21,954 nt of DNA from an uncultured Eubacteriales bacterium (GCA_900549545.1 URPA01000030.1:1-21954), one strand, 5' to 3'. Shown: positions 1-6,830, counted from the first letter of the stretch. A program made the numbers and translations. Notes: generated by a model from the sequence alone, not told the origin.

Positions 1-852
1 CCCCTGCCGATGGAAACTGCGGGCGCGGTATGCTTTCGAAATCAGGCCCAGTTTGAGCCACTGAAATTCGCTGCCGGGATAAGCCGCCAGCTGCGTATTT
101 ACGAGATGACGCGCATTACGGAGATTCGCGACGGCAAGGCGCTGACCGATGGCGGGAGCGTAAGGGCGGCGCATTTCGTCATTGCCACGCACTTTCCGTT
201 TATGAATAAATACGGCGGGTATTTTCTCAAGCTCTACCAGCAGCGGGCCTATGTTCTGGCGCTCAAAGGCGCGCAGGATGTGGACGGAATGTATATTGAT
301 GAAAAGCAGGGCGGCCTGTCCTTCAGAAATCAGGGGGAGCTGCTGCTTCTTGGCGGAAACTCCCACCGCACGGGCAGGAGCAAGGGCGGCTGGAAGCCCT
401 TGGAAAGCTTTGCCGCTGCGCATTACCCCGGTGCTTCGGAGGTCAGCCGCTGGGCGGCGCAGGACTGCATGAGCCTTGACGGCATGCCATACATCGGGCT
501 GTACAGCCGCTCCAAGCCGAATATCTATGTCGCAACGGGCTTTAACAAGTGGGGCATGACAGGCTCCATGGTGGCGGCCCGCTGCCTGACGCAGCAGCTC
601 ACCGGCAAGGGGCCGGCCTATGGCGGACTTTTCGACCCCGGCAGAAGTATGCTGCATCCGCAGCTTGCCGCAAACGCCGCCGGGGCACTGCTGAATCTTC
701 TGACGCCCACCGTGCCGCGCTGCCCGCATATGGGCTGTGCCCTGAAATGGAACAGGCAGGAGCAGTCCTGGGACTGCCCCTGCCATGGCTCAAGATTCAC
801 CGGGGAGGGGGAGCTTTTAGACAACCCCGCCACCGGTGACTTGAAAAGGTGA
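1..852 (+). CDS. FAD-dependent oxidoreductase with C-terminal Rieske domain (5' truncated)
   Basis: Reading frame is open from base 1, so the N-terminal FAD-binding Rossmann part lies outside the window; 283 codons remain. The visible part matches the C-terminal half of glycine/D-amino-acid oxidase-like (DAO family) flavoproteins: the stretch around codons 160-195 (SLDGMPYIG, then ATGFNKWGMTGSMVAARCL) is the usual FAD-contacting end of the fold. A Rieske [2Fe-2S] domain follows, with CPH at codons 241-243 and CPCHGSRF at 259-266, giving the ligands C241, H243, C259 and H262. Known for the family: soluble cytoplasmic oxidoreductases of unknown substrate in many Firmicutes. The gene ends one base before the convergent permease gene, and no hairpin terminator is visible between them. 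Substrate cannot be inferred. Confidence 0.88.
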   Translation, partial: PLPMETAGAVCFRNQAQFEPLKFAAGISRQLRIYEMTRITEIRDGKALTDGGSVRAAHFVIATHFPFMNKYGGYFLKLYQQRAYVLALKGAQDVDGMYIDEKQGGLSFRNQGELLLLGGNSHRTGRSKGGWKPLESFAAAHYPGASEVSRWAAQDCMSLDGMPYIGLYSRSKPNIYVATGFNKWGMTGSMVAARCLTQQLTGKGPAYGGLFDPGRSMLHPQLAANAAGALLNLLTPTVPRCPHMGCALKWNRQEQSWDCPCHGSRFTGEGELLDNPATGDLKR

Positions 853-853
853 T

Positions 854-1639
854 TTAATGTATATCCTTCCGGGTGTATTTGATGTAGGCGGCGGCGACAC
901 AGGCAGCGCAGATTGCCGCGCCTATGGCGAGCTTTTCTCCGTCAAGGCTGCCGCTTGAGACAATATCCGCCCCCTCGCAATAGCCAAAGGGTGTGATGTG
1001 TTTTAAAAATCCGGCGCGCTCAGAGATATTTGCGATGAGGTTTAGAAAATACATCACCGCAGCGAGGCCGAGGCCGATGCCCGTGCTGCCCTTGCGGATA
1101 AAGGCCGAGATGCCGAAGCACAGCCCCGCAAGCTCAAGCTGAAGCAGATAATAGCCCAGATGCAGCAGACTTATCTCCCGCCACGGAAGCTCTTCACCGA
1201 TGGCGGCTATCGAGGCGACGGCAAGGGCGAAAATGATGAGGTTCATCGCCGTGATTTGCATAAGCAGCGCGAGCAGCTTATCCGTGACGATTTTCCTGCG
1301 GCTGATGGGGTGGGTGAGCAGAAATTCGGCGGTTTTGTCCTTCTCCTCCTTGCAGAGGATGCCCGCCGCGCACATGGCGGCGTAAAACGCGCCGCCAAGG
1401 CCCAGAATGTTGCCGCATTCCACGGCGTAAAACCCGGTGAGCGTCCCAAAATTCAGCCGGTCCATGCCAAAAGCGGCGGTAAAAGAGCCCATGGAGGCGA
1501 ACACATCCGAAACACCGTCCATCTGCCCCTTCATCTCCGGGAAGAGGAACACGCACACTGCAAGCAGAAAGCCGATTGCCGCCGTCCATATCAAAAACGC
1601 GGCCTTACCCTGCCGCAGCTCATGCTTTATAAGCGTCAT
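854..1639 (-). CDS. ABC-2 type transporter permease
   Basis: 261 residues with about six hydrophobic segments. Examples are residues 15-33 (FLIWTAAIGFLLAVCVFLF), an N-proximal pair around 80-95, a segment near 125-150 (ALLMQITAMNLIIFALAV), segments near 155-175 and 190-205, and a C-terminal one at about 236-252. This fits the membrane subunit of ABC-2-type exporters, which pairs with one cytoplasmic ATPase. The start ATG overlaps the stop of the upstream ATPase gene by four bases (1636-1639), so translation is probably coupled. It is the last gene of a TetR-ATPase-permease operon. Substrate is unknown; a drug, peptide or lipid is plausible because TetR-controlled pairs of this kind are often export pumps. 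The family call is confident, the substrate is not. Confidence 0.88.
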   Translation of the reverse strand: MTLIKHELRQGKAAFLIWTAAIGFLLAVCVFLFPEMKGQMDGVSDVFASMGSFTAAFGMDRLNFGTLTGFYAVECGNILGLGGAFYAAMCAAGILCKEEKDKTAEFLLTHPISRRKIVTDKLLALLMQITAMNLIIFALAVASIAAIGEELPWREISLLHLGYYLLQLELAGLCFGISAFIRKGSTGIGLGLAAVMYFLNLIANISERAGFLKHITPFGYCEGADIVSSGSLDGEKLAIGAAICAACVAAAYIKYTRKDIH

Positions 1640-2517
1640 ACCGGCTCACCGTCCTTCTCATAGTAGTGCAGGAAAATCTCCTCCAGGTCCGGCTCCGTGA
1701 CACTCAGGTCATCGACCCGCCCAGAGGACAGCGCGCGCAGAAGCTCGCCCATGTCCCCGCTGTACAGGAAGCTGACCGCGTCCCGCTCCGTTTTCACATC
1801 GCGCACACCGCGAAGCCCCGTGAGCTCAATATCGCCGTGGACGCTCACGCGTTTTGCGCTGGTTTTTGAAAGCTCGTCCACGCCGCCGCTGGCGATGATG
1901 CGCCCGTCGCGGATTATCGCGGCGCGGGTGCAGTTGCGCTGAATTTCGGAGAGAACATGGCTTGAGAGCAGAATCGTCGCTCCCTCGCGGCTGCGCTCGC
2001 GCAGAATGTCGAAAAACTCCCGCTGCATCAGCGGGTCAAGGCCGCCGGTCGGCTCGTCCAGCACCAGAAGCTTCGGCCGGTGCTGCAGGGCGCAGACGAT
2101 GGCGGCTTTTTTGCGGTTTCCGAAGGACAATTCGTCCACCTTGCGCGATACATCCAGCCGCAAGCGCTCGCAGAGCTGCCGCGCCTCGGCGGCGCAGTCT
2201 CTCTTGCGCAGCTCGGCTGAGAGCTTGAGCACATCCTTTACGCGCATCCCCGGATAGAACACCTCCTCCGAGGGGAGGTAGCCCACATCCCGCAAAATGG
2301 CCTCCCGCTCGTGGCCTATGTCCTTGCCGAATATCTCCGCTCTGCCGGATGTCGGGGATATAAGCCCCAGCAGCGTGCGGATGGTGGTGGATTTGCCCGC
2401 GCCGTTTGGCCCGATGAAGCCGAAAAACTCACCCTCGTCCACCGTCAGGTCAAGGTCAATGATGCCCCTTGACTTGCCGTAAAATTTTGTGAGCCTGTCG
2501 GTTTTGATTACCTGCAT
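1636..2517 (-). CDS. ABC transporter ATP-binding protein
   Basis: 293 residues. Walker A GPNGAGKST is at 36-44, the signature region LSFGN at 130-134 (an ABC-2 exporter variant of LSGGQ), Walker B LLVLDEPTGGLDP at 150-162 and the switch histidine in LLSSHVLSE near 187. After residue 225 there is a C-terminal extension of the kind seen in CcmA/BcrA-type exporter ATPases. The start is supported by AAGGAG seven bases upstream of ATG; this site overlaps the stop of the TetR gene, which ends four bases before. It powers the permease encoded immediately downstream. Role: ATP hydrolysis driving export across the cytoplasmic membrane. Substrate unknown. Confidence 0.94.
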   Translation of the reverse strand: MQVIKTDRLTKFYGKSRGIIDLDLTVDEGEFFGFIGPNGAGKSTTIRTLLGLISPTSGRAEIFGKDIGHEREAILRDVGYLPSEEVFYPGMRVKDVLKLSAELRKRDCAAEARQLCERLRLDVSRKVDELSFGNRKKAAIVCALQHRPKLLVLDEPTGGLDPLMQREFFDILRERSREGATILLSSHVLSEIQRNCTRAAIIRDGRIIASGGVDELSKTSAKRVSVHGDIELTGLRGVRDVKTERDAVSFLYSGDMGELLRALSSGRVDDLSVTEPDLEEIFLHYYEKDGEPV

Positions 2518-2521
2518 TTTC

Positions 2522-3133
2522 TCACTCCTTTCTAAGGTAAATGCGCTTCCAGAAGTCCATTAACCTTGAAAAATCGCGCTCCATCTGCTCAATGTCCACA
2601 TTGCCGCGCTGAACCATCTCCCAGAGATAGCCCTCGGAGGCAAGGTACATCTCGCGGTACATCATGGGGATATCCAGCCCCGGAACAAACTGCTCCGGGT
2701 CCATATTCACCCGGGCCTTGTCCGCCTTGAAATTGAAATACCGGTGATAGCTCTCCTGCACGGCGGCGGAGATGTCCGCATCCGTCTCATAAAAGGCCTT
2801 GATGGTGAAGTTTGCCATGTCCGGGTAGAGGCGGATTATCTCCATCTTTGCGCGCATGCCGCGCTCCATGCTCTCAAAGAGCCCGCGCTGCTCGTAGCAG
2901 CCGCATTTTGTCAGGTGTTCAATGGTTATCCGCGCGCACTCATCCCACAAAAACAGATACAGCTCCCGCTTGTTGTGAAAGTAGTGAAACAGCAGGGATT
3001 TGCTGATGCCCGCCTCTGCCGCGATCTCGCTCATTGGGCTGTGCTTATATGAGTTTTGCGAAAACACCCGATACCCGGCGTTTAATATAGCCTGCTGCTT
3101 TTCTTGCGGCAGGGAGAAAAATTTTTCGTTCAT
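2522..3133 (-). CDS. TetR/AcrR family transcriptional regulator
   Basis: 203 residues from the ATG at 3133. This start is chosen over an upstream in-frame one at 3169 because GGAGG lies seven bases before it and the protein then begins MNEKFFSLP, as family members do. The N-terminal helix-turn-helix (residues about 9-55) has AGYRVFSQNSYKHSPMSEIA followed by AGISKSLLFHYFHNKRELY, the typical TetR DNA-recognition segment. The C-terminal ligand-binding domain is all-helical and not assignable to a known inducer. It is first in the operon with the ABC exporter genes, so it probably represses its own operon and is released by an exported compound. Direct repeats flanking the promoter (3144-3189) are candidate operators. 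Confidence 0.92.
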   Translation of the reverse strand: MNEKFFSLPQEKQQAILNAGYRVFSQNSYKHSPMSEIAAEAGISKSLLFHYFHNKRELYLFLWDECARITIEHLTKCGCYEQRGLFESMERGMRAKMEIIRLYPDMANFTIKAFYETDADISAAVQESYHRYFNFKADKARVNMDPEQFVPGLDIPMMYREMYLASEGYLWEMVQRGNVDIEQMERDFSRLMDFWKRIYLRKE

Positions 3134-3143
3134 AGGCTGACCT

Positions 3144-3189
3144 CCGTTAACCGATTCGTCCAACGACATATTATAGCCATTGACCGATT
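3144..3189 (-). promoter_or_regulatory. Promoter and direct-repeat operator candidate of the TetR-ABC operon
   Basis: On the minus strand a perfect TATAAT (plus-strand 3170-3175) lies 36 bases upstream of the tetR start; the -35 box is poor. Two 13-base direct repeats flank it: CCGTTAACCGATT at 3144-3156 and CCATTGACCGATT at 3177-3189, identical at 11 of 13 positions and exactly 33 bp apart (three helical turns). Placement around the -10 box suggests an autorepressor site; this is inference. Confidence 0.55.
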
Positions 3190-3281
3190 TTGAGAAGACC
3201 GGGGCGCAAAAAAATACCGGGGAAGATGAAAGCGTCTTCGCCGGCGGTGTTGTGATTGACTTGAAAATTGCACCACTTCCT

Positions 3282-3330
3282 GGCTCCCCTTTCGCAAAAG
3301 GGGAGCTGGCGCGCAGCGCCTGAGAGGATA
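3282..3330 (+). repeat. Dispersed hairpin repeat, copy a
   Basis: Starts GGCTCCCC, forms a hairpin with GGGGAGC, continues with CTGGC and a small inner stem-loop, and ends GCCTGAGAGG. An outer TTGCACC lies at 3268-3274. The same layout recurs at 4271-4308, 14320-14367 and 14529-14578, and in inverted form at 3381-3440 and 14629-14676. Confidence 0.75.
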
Positions 3331-3380
3331 ACCCACATACAGTAAAAATATACGCTTATGAAAATCCATACCACTCAGGG

Positions 3381-3440
3381 ATACCTCTCCGTCTTGCCGC
3401 TTCGCGTGAAGCCACCTCCCCTGCTGCGGCAGGGGAGGCA
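3381..3440 (-). repeat. Dispersed hairpin repeat, copy b
   Basis: Reverse-oriented member. Read on the minus strand it begins TGCCTCCCCT, folds with AGGGGAGG, then has TGGCTTCACGCGAAG and ends near GGAGAGGTAT. The outer motif GGTGCGG follows at 3449-3455 (plus strand), matching the outer GCACC of copy a in inverted orientation. Confidence 0.7.
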
Positions 3441-3465
3441 AGGTGTTTGGTGCGGATTTTGAAAA

Positions 3466-4050
3466 TCACTCCATCTCATTCATCTTAACCAGCAGGTTTT
3501 GCAGGGCGTTATATCTGTGGCTGATGGAGTTTTTCTCCTCGGCGCTGAGCTGGGCGGCGGTCATGCCGCGCTCGGGGATAAACAGCAGCGGGTCATAGCC
3601 AAAGCCGTTGCTGCCCTTGGGCTCAAGGCCGATAACTCCGTGCAGATATCCCTCGGCCTCCAGATGGTGCCCGTCCGGCCAGACGAGGGCGACGGCGCTG
3701 GTAAAATGCGCGCTGCGGTCAGTGACGCCCTCCAGCTTTTGAAGCAGCAGGCGGTTATTTGCCGCATCGTCCCCGTGCACGCCGCTAAAGCGCGCGGAGT
3801 AGATACCCGGCGCGCCGTCAAGCGCGTCAACGCACAGGCCGCTGTCATCGGCGAGGGCGCATTTGCCGGAAATCTCCGCAATCTCGCGGGCCTTTTTCAG
3901 GGCGTTTTCCATAAAGGTCTGGCCGTCCTCAACAGTCTCATGCTCGATCCCGGCCTCACGCAGGGAGAGAATTTTATCAAACTTCCCGCCCAGAATGGCC
4001 TTAATTTCCTCCAGCTTGTGCTGGTTATTTGATGCGATTATAAGCTCCAT
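3466..4050 (-). CDS. rdgB: XTP/dITP diphosphatase (HAM1/RdgB family)
   Basis: 194 residues, the normal family length. It hydrolyses XTP, dITP and ITP to the monophosphates and so cleans non-canonical purines from the nucleotide pool in the cytoplasm. Motifs: SNNQHK at residues 7-12 (nucleotide binding), LADDSGL ending at 72 (catalytic Asp pair), GAPGIYSARFSG at 79-90, GSNGFGYDPLLFIPE near 150 and SHR near 180. The ATG at 4050 is chosen over an upstream in-frame one at 4122 because AAGGAG precedes it and MELIIASNN is the typical N-terminus. It appears monocistronic, with its own promoter at 4106-4135. Repeat copies flank the gene on both sides. Confidence 0.96.
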   Translation of the reverse strand: MELIIASNNQHKLEEIKAILGGKFDKILSLREAGIEHETVEDGQTFMENALKKAREIAEISGKCALADDSGLCVDALDGAPGIYSARFSGVHGDDAANNRLLLQKLEGVTDRSAHFTSAVALVWPDGHHLEAEGYLHGVIGLEPKGSNGFGYDPLLFIPERGMTAAQLSAEEKNSISHRYNALQNLLVKMNEME

Positions 4051-4105
4051 TTTATTCTTTCTCCTTCTGAACAAGCCGCCGCAGCCTGACCCGCGGCCCG
4101 GAGCA

Positions 4106-4135
4106 AGGATACCATGCAGCAAGCCGCACTGTCAA
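4106..4135 (-). promoter_or_regulatory. Putative rdgB promoter
   Basis: On the minus strand TTGACA (4130-4135) is followed after 18 bases by TATCCT (4106-4111), about 55 bases upstream of the rdgB ATG. Confidence 0.5.
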
Positions 4136-4156
4136 GGCTTTGCGCGTTCCCTTCTT

Positions 4157-4216
4157 GGCGCCCCCTCCTATCGTCAAGCCGCTTTGCGTCTTGACACTTC
4201 CCCCGGAGGGGGAAGC
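4157..4216 (-). repeat. Dispersed hairpin repeat, copy c (second subtype)
   Basis: Read on the minus strand: GCTTCCCCC, short loop, GGGGGAAG, then a stem-loop built on TCAAG and CTTGA, ending CGATAGGAGGGGGCG. The outer motif TTGGTGCGG lies at 4221-4229. This subtype ends in CGATAGG rather than TGAGAGG and matches copy f at 14395-14441. Confidence 0.65.
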
Positions 4217-4270
4217 AAGATTGGTGCGGTGCTTATCTTGCGCTTTCACTCAAAATTTGCACTATCCGAT

Positions 4271-4308
4271 GGCTCCCCTTACGCAGGCGAGGCCTTGATA
4301 GGCTCTCT
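4271..4308 (+). repeat. Dispersed hairpin repeat, copy d (shortened)
   Basis: GGCTCCCCTTACGCAGG followed by CGAGGCCTTGATAGGCTCTC. The second arm of the first hairpin and most of the inner stem are missing, so this looks like a deleted member. The outer TTGCAC at 4257-4262 is retained. Confidence 0.5.
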
Positions 4309-4314
4309 AATTGC

Positions 4315-4346
4315 AACTCCCCGCCGCATAATTGCGGCGGGGGGTT
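4315..4346. terminator. Strong GC-rich hairpin, possible terminator
   Basis: Arms AACTCCCCGCCGCA (4315-4328) and TGCGGCGGGGGGTT (4333-4346) pair along 14 bp with one G-T, loop TAAT. It sits directly after the stop of the AraC remnant on the minus strand and may be its old terminator. The U-tract is weak on both strands. Confidence 0.4.
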
Positions 4347-4347
4347 C

Positions 4348-4480
4348 TTATATCCGGTGCTTGCGGAAGGCGGAGGGGGTCAGGCTCTCGCGGCTTTTGA
4401 AGAGGTAGAGAAAATGGTTCCCGCAGGGATGTTTTGCTGCGCAAAATCGCCGACACTGCCGGATTCGCGTTGAAAAAGGG
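4348..4480 (-). pseudogene. Remnant of an AraC-family regulator, C-terminal helix-turn-helix
   Basis: On the minus strand the last codons before the TAA at 4348-4350 read NHFLYLFKSRESLTPSAFRK, which fits the final recognition-helix region of AraC proteins (pattern: NHF..LFK...G.TPSAFR). Just upstream the match continues in a different frame with GSVGDFAQQNIPAG, the segment that normally precedes it. A single missing base near 4410-4415 would join the two frames. Nothing AraC-like remains further upstream, where the kup promoter now lies. I read this as a truncated, frameshifted gene end. It could instead be chance similarity, but the motif is long and correctly placed just before a stop codon. 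Confidence 0.45.
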
Positions 4481-4494
4481 CAAACAATATATAA

Positions 4495-4525
4495 TTGCTG
4501 GACATTTCCCGGGAAACGGTATAAA
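4495..4525 (+). promoter_or_regulatory. Putative kup promoter with internal palindrome
   Basis: TGGACA (4499-4504) and TATAAA (4520-4525) are 15 bases apart; TTGCTG at 4495-4500 gives 19. The spacer contains the perfect 12-base palindrome TTTCCCGGGAAA (4505-4516), a candidate operator placed where a bound repressor would block RNA polymerase. The leader to the ATG at 4584 is about 50 bases and shows no c-di-AMP riboswitch consensus. Confidence 0.45.
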
Positions 4526-4583
4526 ATAAAATTTAACTGTTGTAAATTTGACAGCTTATATCGCTGACATGGGAGTTTGTTCA

Positions 4584-6584
4584 ATGAAAAAAAGAGCCCC
4601 TTTTTCAATAGGAATGTTTCTTGTCACCATAGGAGTCGTCTATGGCGACATCGGAACATCTCCGATGTATGTTATGAAGTCCATTATCTCCGGCAACGGC
4701 GGCATCGCGCATACAAACGAAAGCTTTATCGTCGGCGCCCTGTCGCTGGTAATATGGACGATAACTCTTCTCACCACAATAAAGTATGTGCTGATAGCCA
4801 TGAAGGCCGACAATAACGGCGAGGGCGGAATATTCTCCCTATACGCTCTTGTCAAAAAGTGCGGCAAGGTGCTCATTATTCCGGCGATGATCGGCGGAGC
4901 CGCGCTGCTGGCCGACGGTGTTCTGACCCCTGCTGTGACCGTCACCACCGCCATAGAGGGCCTTCGCACCATTCCCGCAGTGGAGAGGTTTCTCGGCGCC
5001 GGGCAGGGGAAGGTCGTTTTGATAACCCTCACCATAATCACGGTGCTTTTCGCTATTCAGCACGCCGGGACAAGCAAGATCGGCCGCGCGTTTGGCCCCG
5101 TGATGCTGCTGTGGTTCACCTTCCTCGGCGGCACGGGCATCTTACACATCCTTGATTATCCCATTGTGCTGAAGGCCTTCAATCCCATCTATGCGGTAGA
5201 GATACTTTTCAGCGATTATAATAAGGTCGGCTTCATGATTCTCGGAAGCGTCTTTCTTGCGGCAACCGGCGCGGAAGCGCTGTACTCCGACATGGGCCAC
5301 GTTGGAAAAGAGCATATTTACAGAAGCTGGCCCTTTGTCAAGATCTGCCTCATTCTCAACTACCTCGGTCAGGGCGCGTGGATAATAAGAAACAGCACCA
5401 ACTCTGCGACGTTTGCAATCGAGGACCTCAACCCATTCTTCCTTATGCTCCCTGAGGCGGTGCGCCCCTTGGCTGTCATTTTAGGCGCCGCCGCGGCAAT
5501 AATCGCGTCTCAGGCGCTTATTACCGGCTCCTATACTCTCGTTTCCGAGGCGATTCGTCTCGACCTCATGCCCCATCTTAAGATCCGCTATCCCTCTGAC
5601 ACCAAGGGGCAGCTCTATATAGGCGCAGTCAACACCGTGCTTTTTGTCGGCTGCTCGCTGGTCGTGCTGTATTTCCGTTCCGGCGCGAGGATGGAGTCCG
5701 CCTATGGCCTTGCCATCACCGTCACCATGCTCATGACCACGCTCCTTCTGGGTGTGTATCTGTGGAAGATAAAGCACCTCAAGGTCGTTTCGATAATTAT
5801 TCTGGTCGTTTTTGGCTCGATAGAGAGCGTTTTCTTCATCTCAAGCCTCAGCAAGTTTGCCCACGGGGGCTATGTGGCCGTTATTATGGCACTGCTCCTG
5901 TTCCTCATCATGGAGGTGTGGCATAAGGGCACTGAGCTTGAGCAGAAGTATTCCATTCGTCTGAATCTCCCGGATTATATCGAAAACCTGCGCCTTCTCA
6001 AAAACGACACGGAAACTCCGCTGTGCGCCCACAACCTTGTTTTCCTTGACAAGCCGGGCGACAAGAACAGCATCGACAGGGATATACTCTACTCGATACT
6101 TGATAAGGACCCCAAGCGCGCCGAGGCCTACTGGTTTTTCAGCATCACCGTTACCGATGAGCCGAATGCCTCGCGCTACCGCGTTGAGACCTACGGGACA
6201 GATTTCATTTTCCGCGTAAACCTCGAGCTTGGCTTCAAGAACGACCAGCTTCTCAATTTCTATTTGAGGCAGATTGTCGGTGAGCTTATTGCCAGCGGAG
6301 AGCTTCCCAAGCAGGAGAAGAAATTCTCCATATACGGGCCGGGCGATGTAGGCAGCTTCAAATTCGGCATCCTCCGCCGCTCCATATCCCCGGGCTCTGA
6401 GCTTACACGCACCGAGGAATATGTGCTCAACACCAAGTATTTCATCAGGCGTCTCTGCGGCTCCGTTGCCAACTGGTACGGCCTTGAAAACTCCTCGATT
6501 ATTAATGAATACGTCCCCCTCGCCATCCCCGGAAAGAAGATAAACAGCTCAAAGCTTGAGAGAGTTGAAATGACGGAGGAATAA
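4584..6584 (+). CDS. kup: KUP-family potassium uptake protein
   Basis: 666 residues, within the usual range. Kup (TrkD) imports K+ with protons across the cytoplasmic membrane. The first membrane segment carries the family hallmark GVVYGDIGTSPMY at residues 17-29; about twelve hydrophobic segments follow to residue ~455, with other conserved pieces such as DNNGEGGIFSLYAL and EALYSDMGHVGKEHI. After that comes a hydrophilic cytoplasmic domain of about 200 residues typical of the family. The ATG at 4584 is preferred to one at 4548 because GGGAG lies eight bases upstream and MKKRAPFSIG leads directly into the first membrane segment. It appears monocistronic and faces the convergent toxin locus. 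Confidence 0.96.
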   Translation: MKKRAPFSIGMFLVTIGVVYGDIGTSPMYVMKSIISGNGGIAHTNESFIVGALSLVIWTITLLTTIKYVLIAMKADNNGEGGIFSLYALVKKCGKVLIIPAMIGGAALLADGVLTPAVTVTTAIEGLRTIPAVERFLGAGQGKVVLITLTIITVLFAIQHAGTSKIGRAFGPVMLLWFTFLGGTGILHILDYPIVLKAFNPIYAVEILFSDYNKVGFMILGSVFLAATGAEALYSDMGHVGKEHIYRSWPFVKICLILNYLGQGAWIIRNSTNSATFAIEDLNPFFLMLPEAVRPLAVILGAAAAIIASQALITGSYTLVSEAIRLDLMPHLKIRYPSDTKGQLYIGAVNTVLFVGCSLVVLYFRSGARMESAYGLAITVTMLMTTLLLGVYLWKIKHLKVVSIIILVVFGSIESVFFISSLSKFAHGGYVAVIMALLLFLIMEVWHKGTELEQKYSIRLNLPDYIENLRLLKNDTETPLCAHNLVFLDKPGDKNSIDRDILYSILDKDPKRAEAYWFFSITVTDEPNASRYRVETYGTDFIFRVNLELGFKNDQLLNFYLRQIVGELIASGELPKQEKKFSIYGPGDVGSFKFGILRRSISPGSELTRTEEYVLNTKYFIRRLCGSVANWYGLENSSIINEYVPLAIPGKKINSSKLERVEMTEE

Positions 6585-6606
6585 CCATTCGGCGCTGACG
6601 AATTTG

Positions 6607-6653
6607 AAAAGAAAAAGCGCCCGCTCCACACTTGACACAGCGCGGAGCGGGCG
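6607..6653 (-). terminator. Terminator of the toxin mRNA
   Basis: On the minus strand CGCCCGCTCC (6653-6644) pairs perfectly with GGAGCGGGCG (6627-6618) over 10 bp and is followed by CTTTTTCTTTT. The loop region holds the -35 box of the opposing antitoxin promoter, so the two signals are interleaved. Confidence 0.75.
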
Positions 6654-6660
6654 ATATAAT
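6632..6660 (+). promoter_or_regulatory. Consensus promoter of the antisense antitoxin RNA
   Basis: A perfect sigma-A promoter: TTGACA at 6632-6637, a 17-base spacer and TATAAT at 6655-6660. Transcription should start near A6667. This is the best promoter match in the window, and no protein-coding gene follows it. Confidence 0.85.
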
Positions 6661-6666
6661 GAGCAT

Positions 6667-6760
6667 AGAAAGGGCGCTGCCGATAGACGGTTAGCCCCCG
6701 GCTTTAGTTACAAGAAGTAACCGCCACGCTATGGGACGCAGGGCGGTTACTTCTTTTTGT
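6667..6760 (+). ncRNA. Predicted type I antitoxin RNA (RatA-like antisense RNA)
   Basis: About 92 nt, from the consensus promoter to a strong intrinsic terminator at 6712-6758. It has no ribosome binding site or reading frame. It is complementary to the last codons and 3' untranslated part of the toxin mRNA on the minus strand. The two RNAs therefore converge, as in the txpA/ratA arrangement of Bacillus. Its expected role is to pair with the toxin mRNA 3' end and cause its degradation. Function is inferred from architecture only. Confidence 0.75.
6712..6758 (+). terminator. Terminator of the antitoxin RNA; perfect inverted repeat shared by both transcripts
   Basis: AAGAAGTAACCGCC (6712-6725) and GGCGGTTACTTCTT (6742-6755) are perfect 14-base complements with a 16-base loop, followed by TTTTG on the plus strand. 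On the minus strand the same arm encodes the last two lysines and stop of the toxin, so both RNAs fold into matching hairpins with complementary loops, suited to loop-loop pairing. Confidence 0.8.
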
Positions 6761-6830
6761 ATGCCTGTATGAACAGGCTGCAAATGCCGATGATGACTAA
6801 ACAGAGTTGTAAAACTTCGTTCGTACTCAT
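6747..6830 (-). CDS. Small hydrophobic type I toxin (holin-like toxin / TxpA-type)
   Basis: 27 residues, starting MSTNEVLQL, continuing CLVIIGICSLF and ending IQAYKKK. One membrane helix (about residues 6-22) followed by a lysine tail is the pattern of the putative holin-like toxin family, whose members usually begin MSTYEAL. Such peptides insert in the cytoplasmic membrane and depolarise or damage it. ATG at 6830 is preceded by AAAGGGGGG with a six-base gap. That ribosome binding site is buried in a hairpin with CCCCCT (6838-6856), so translation should be poor without refolding. Promoter at 6936-6964, terminator at 6607-6653, and an antisense RNA across the 3' end complete the unit. It was found by reading the sequence, since it is too short for usual gene callers. 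Confidence 0.75.
   Translation of the reverse strand: MSTNEVLQLCLVIIGICSLFIQAYKKK

Larger units (their letters stand above)
3190..3465. other. Intergenic region between tetR and rdgB, repeat-bearing
   Basis: No credible gene is seen: the reading frames here are short, lack ribosome binding sites and run through the hairpin repeats. The gap holds one plus-oriented copy (3282-3330) and one minus-oriented copy (3381-3440) of the dispersed repeat family described separately, with about 50 bases of unassigned sequence between them. Confidence 0.6.

Noticed and set aside
4310..4583. Possible c-di-AMP (ydaO-type) riboswitch upstream of kup
   Set aside because: A GGTTCCCGC stretch and GC hairpins are present, but the conserved ydaO blocks and their order are absent, and the predicted promoter leaves only about 50 bases of leader.
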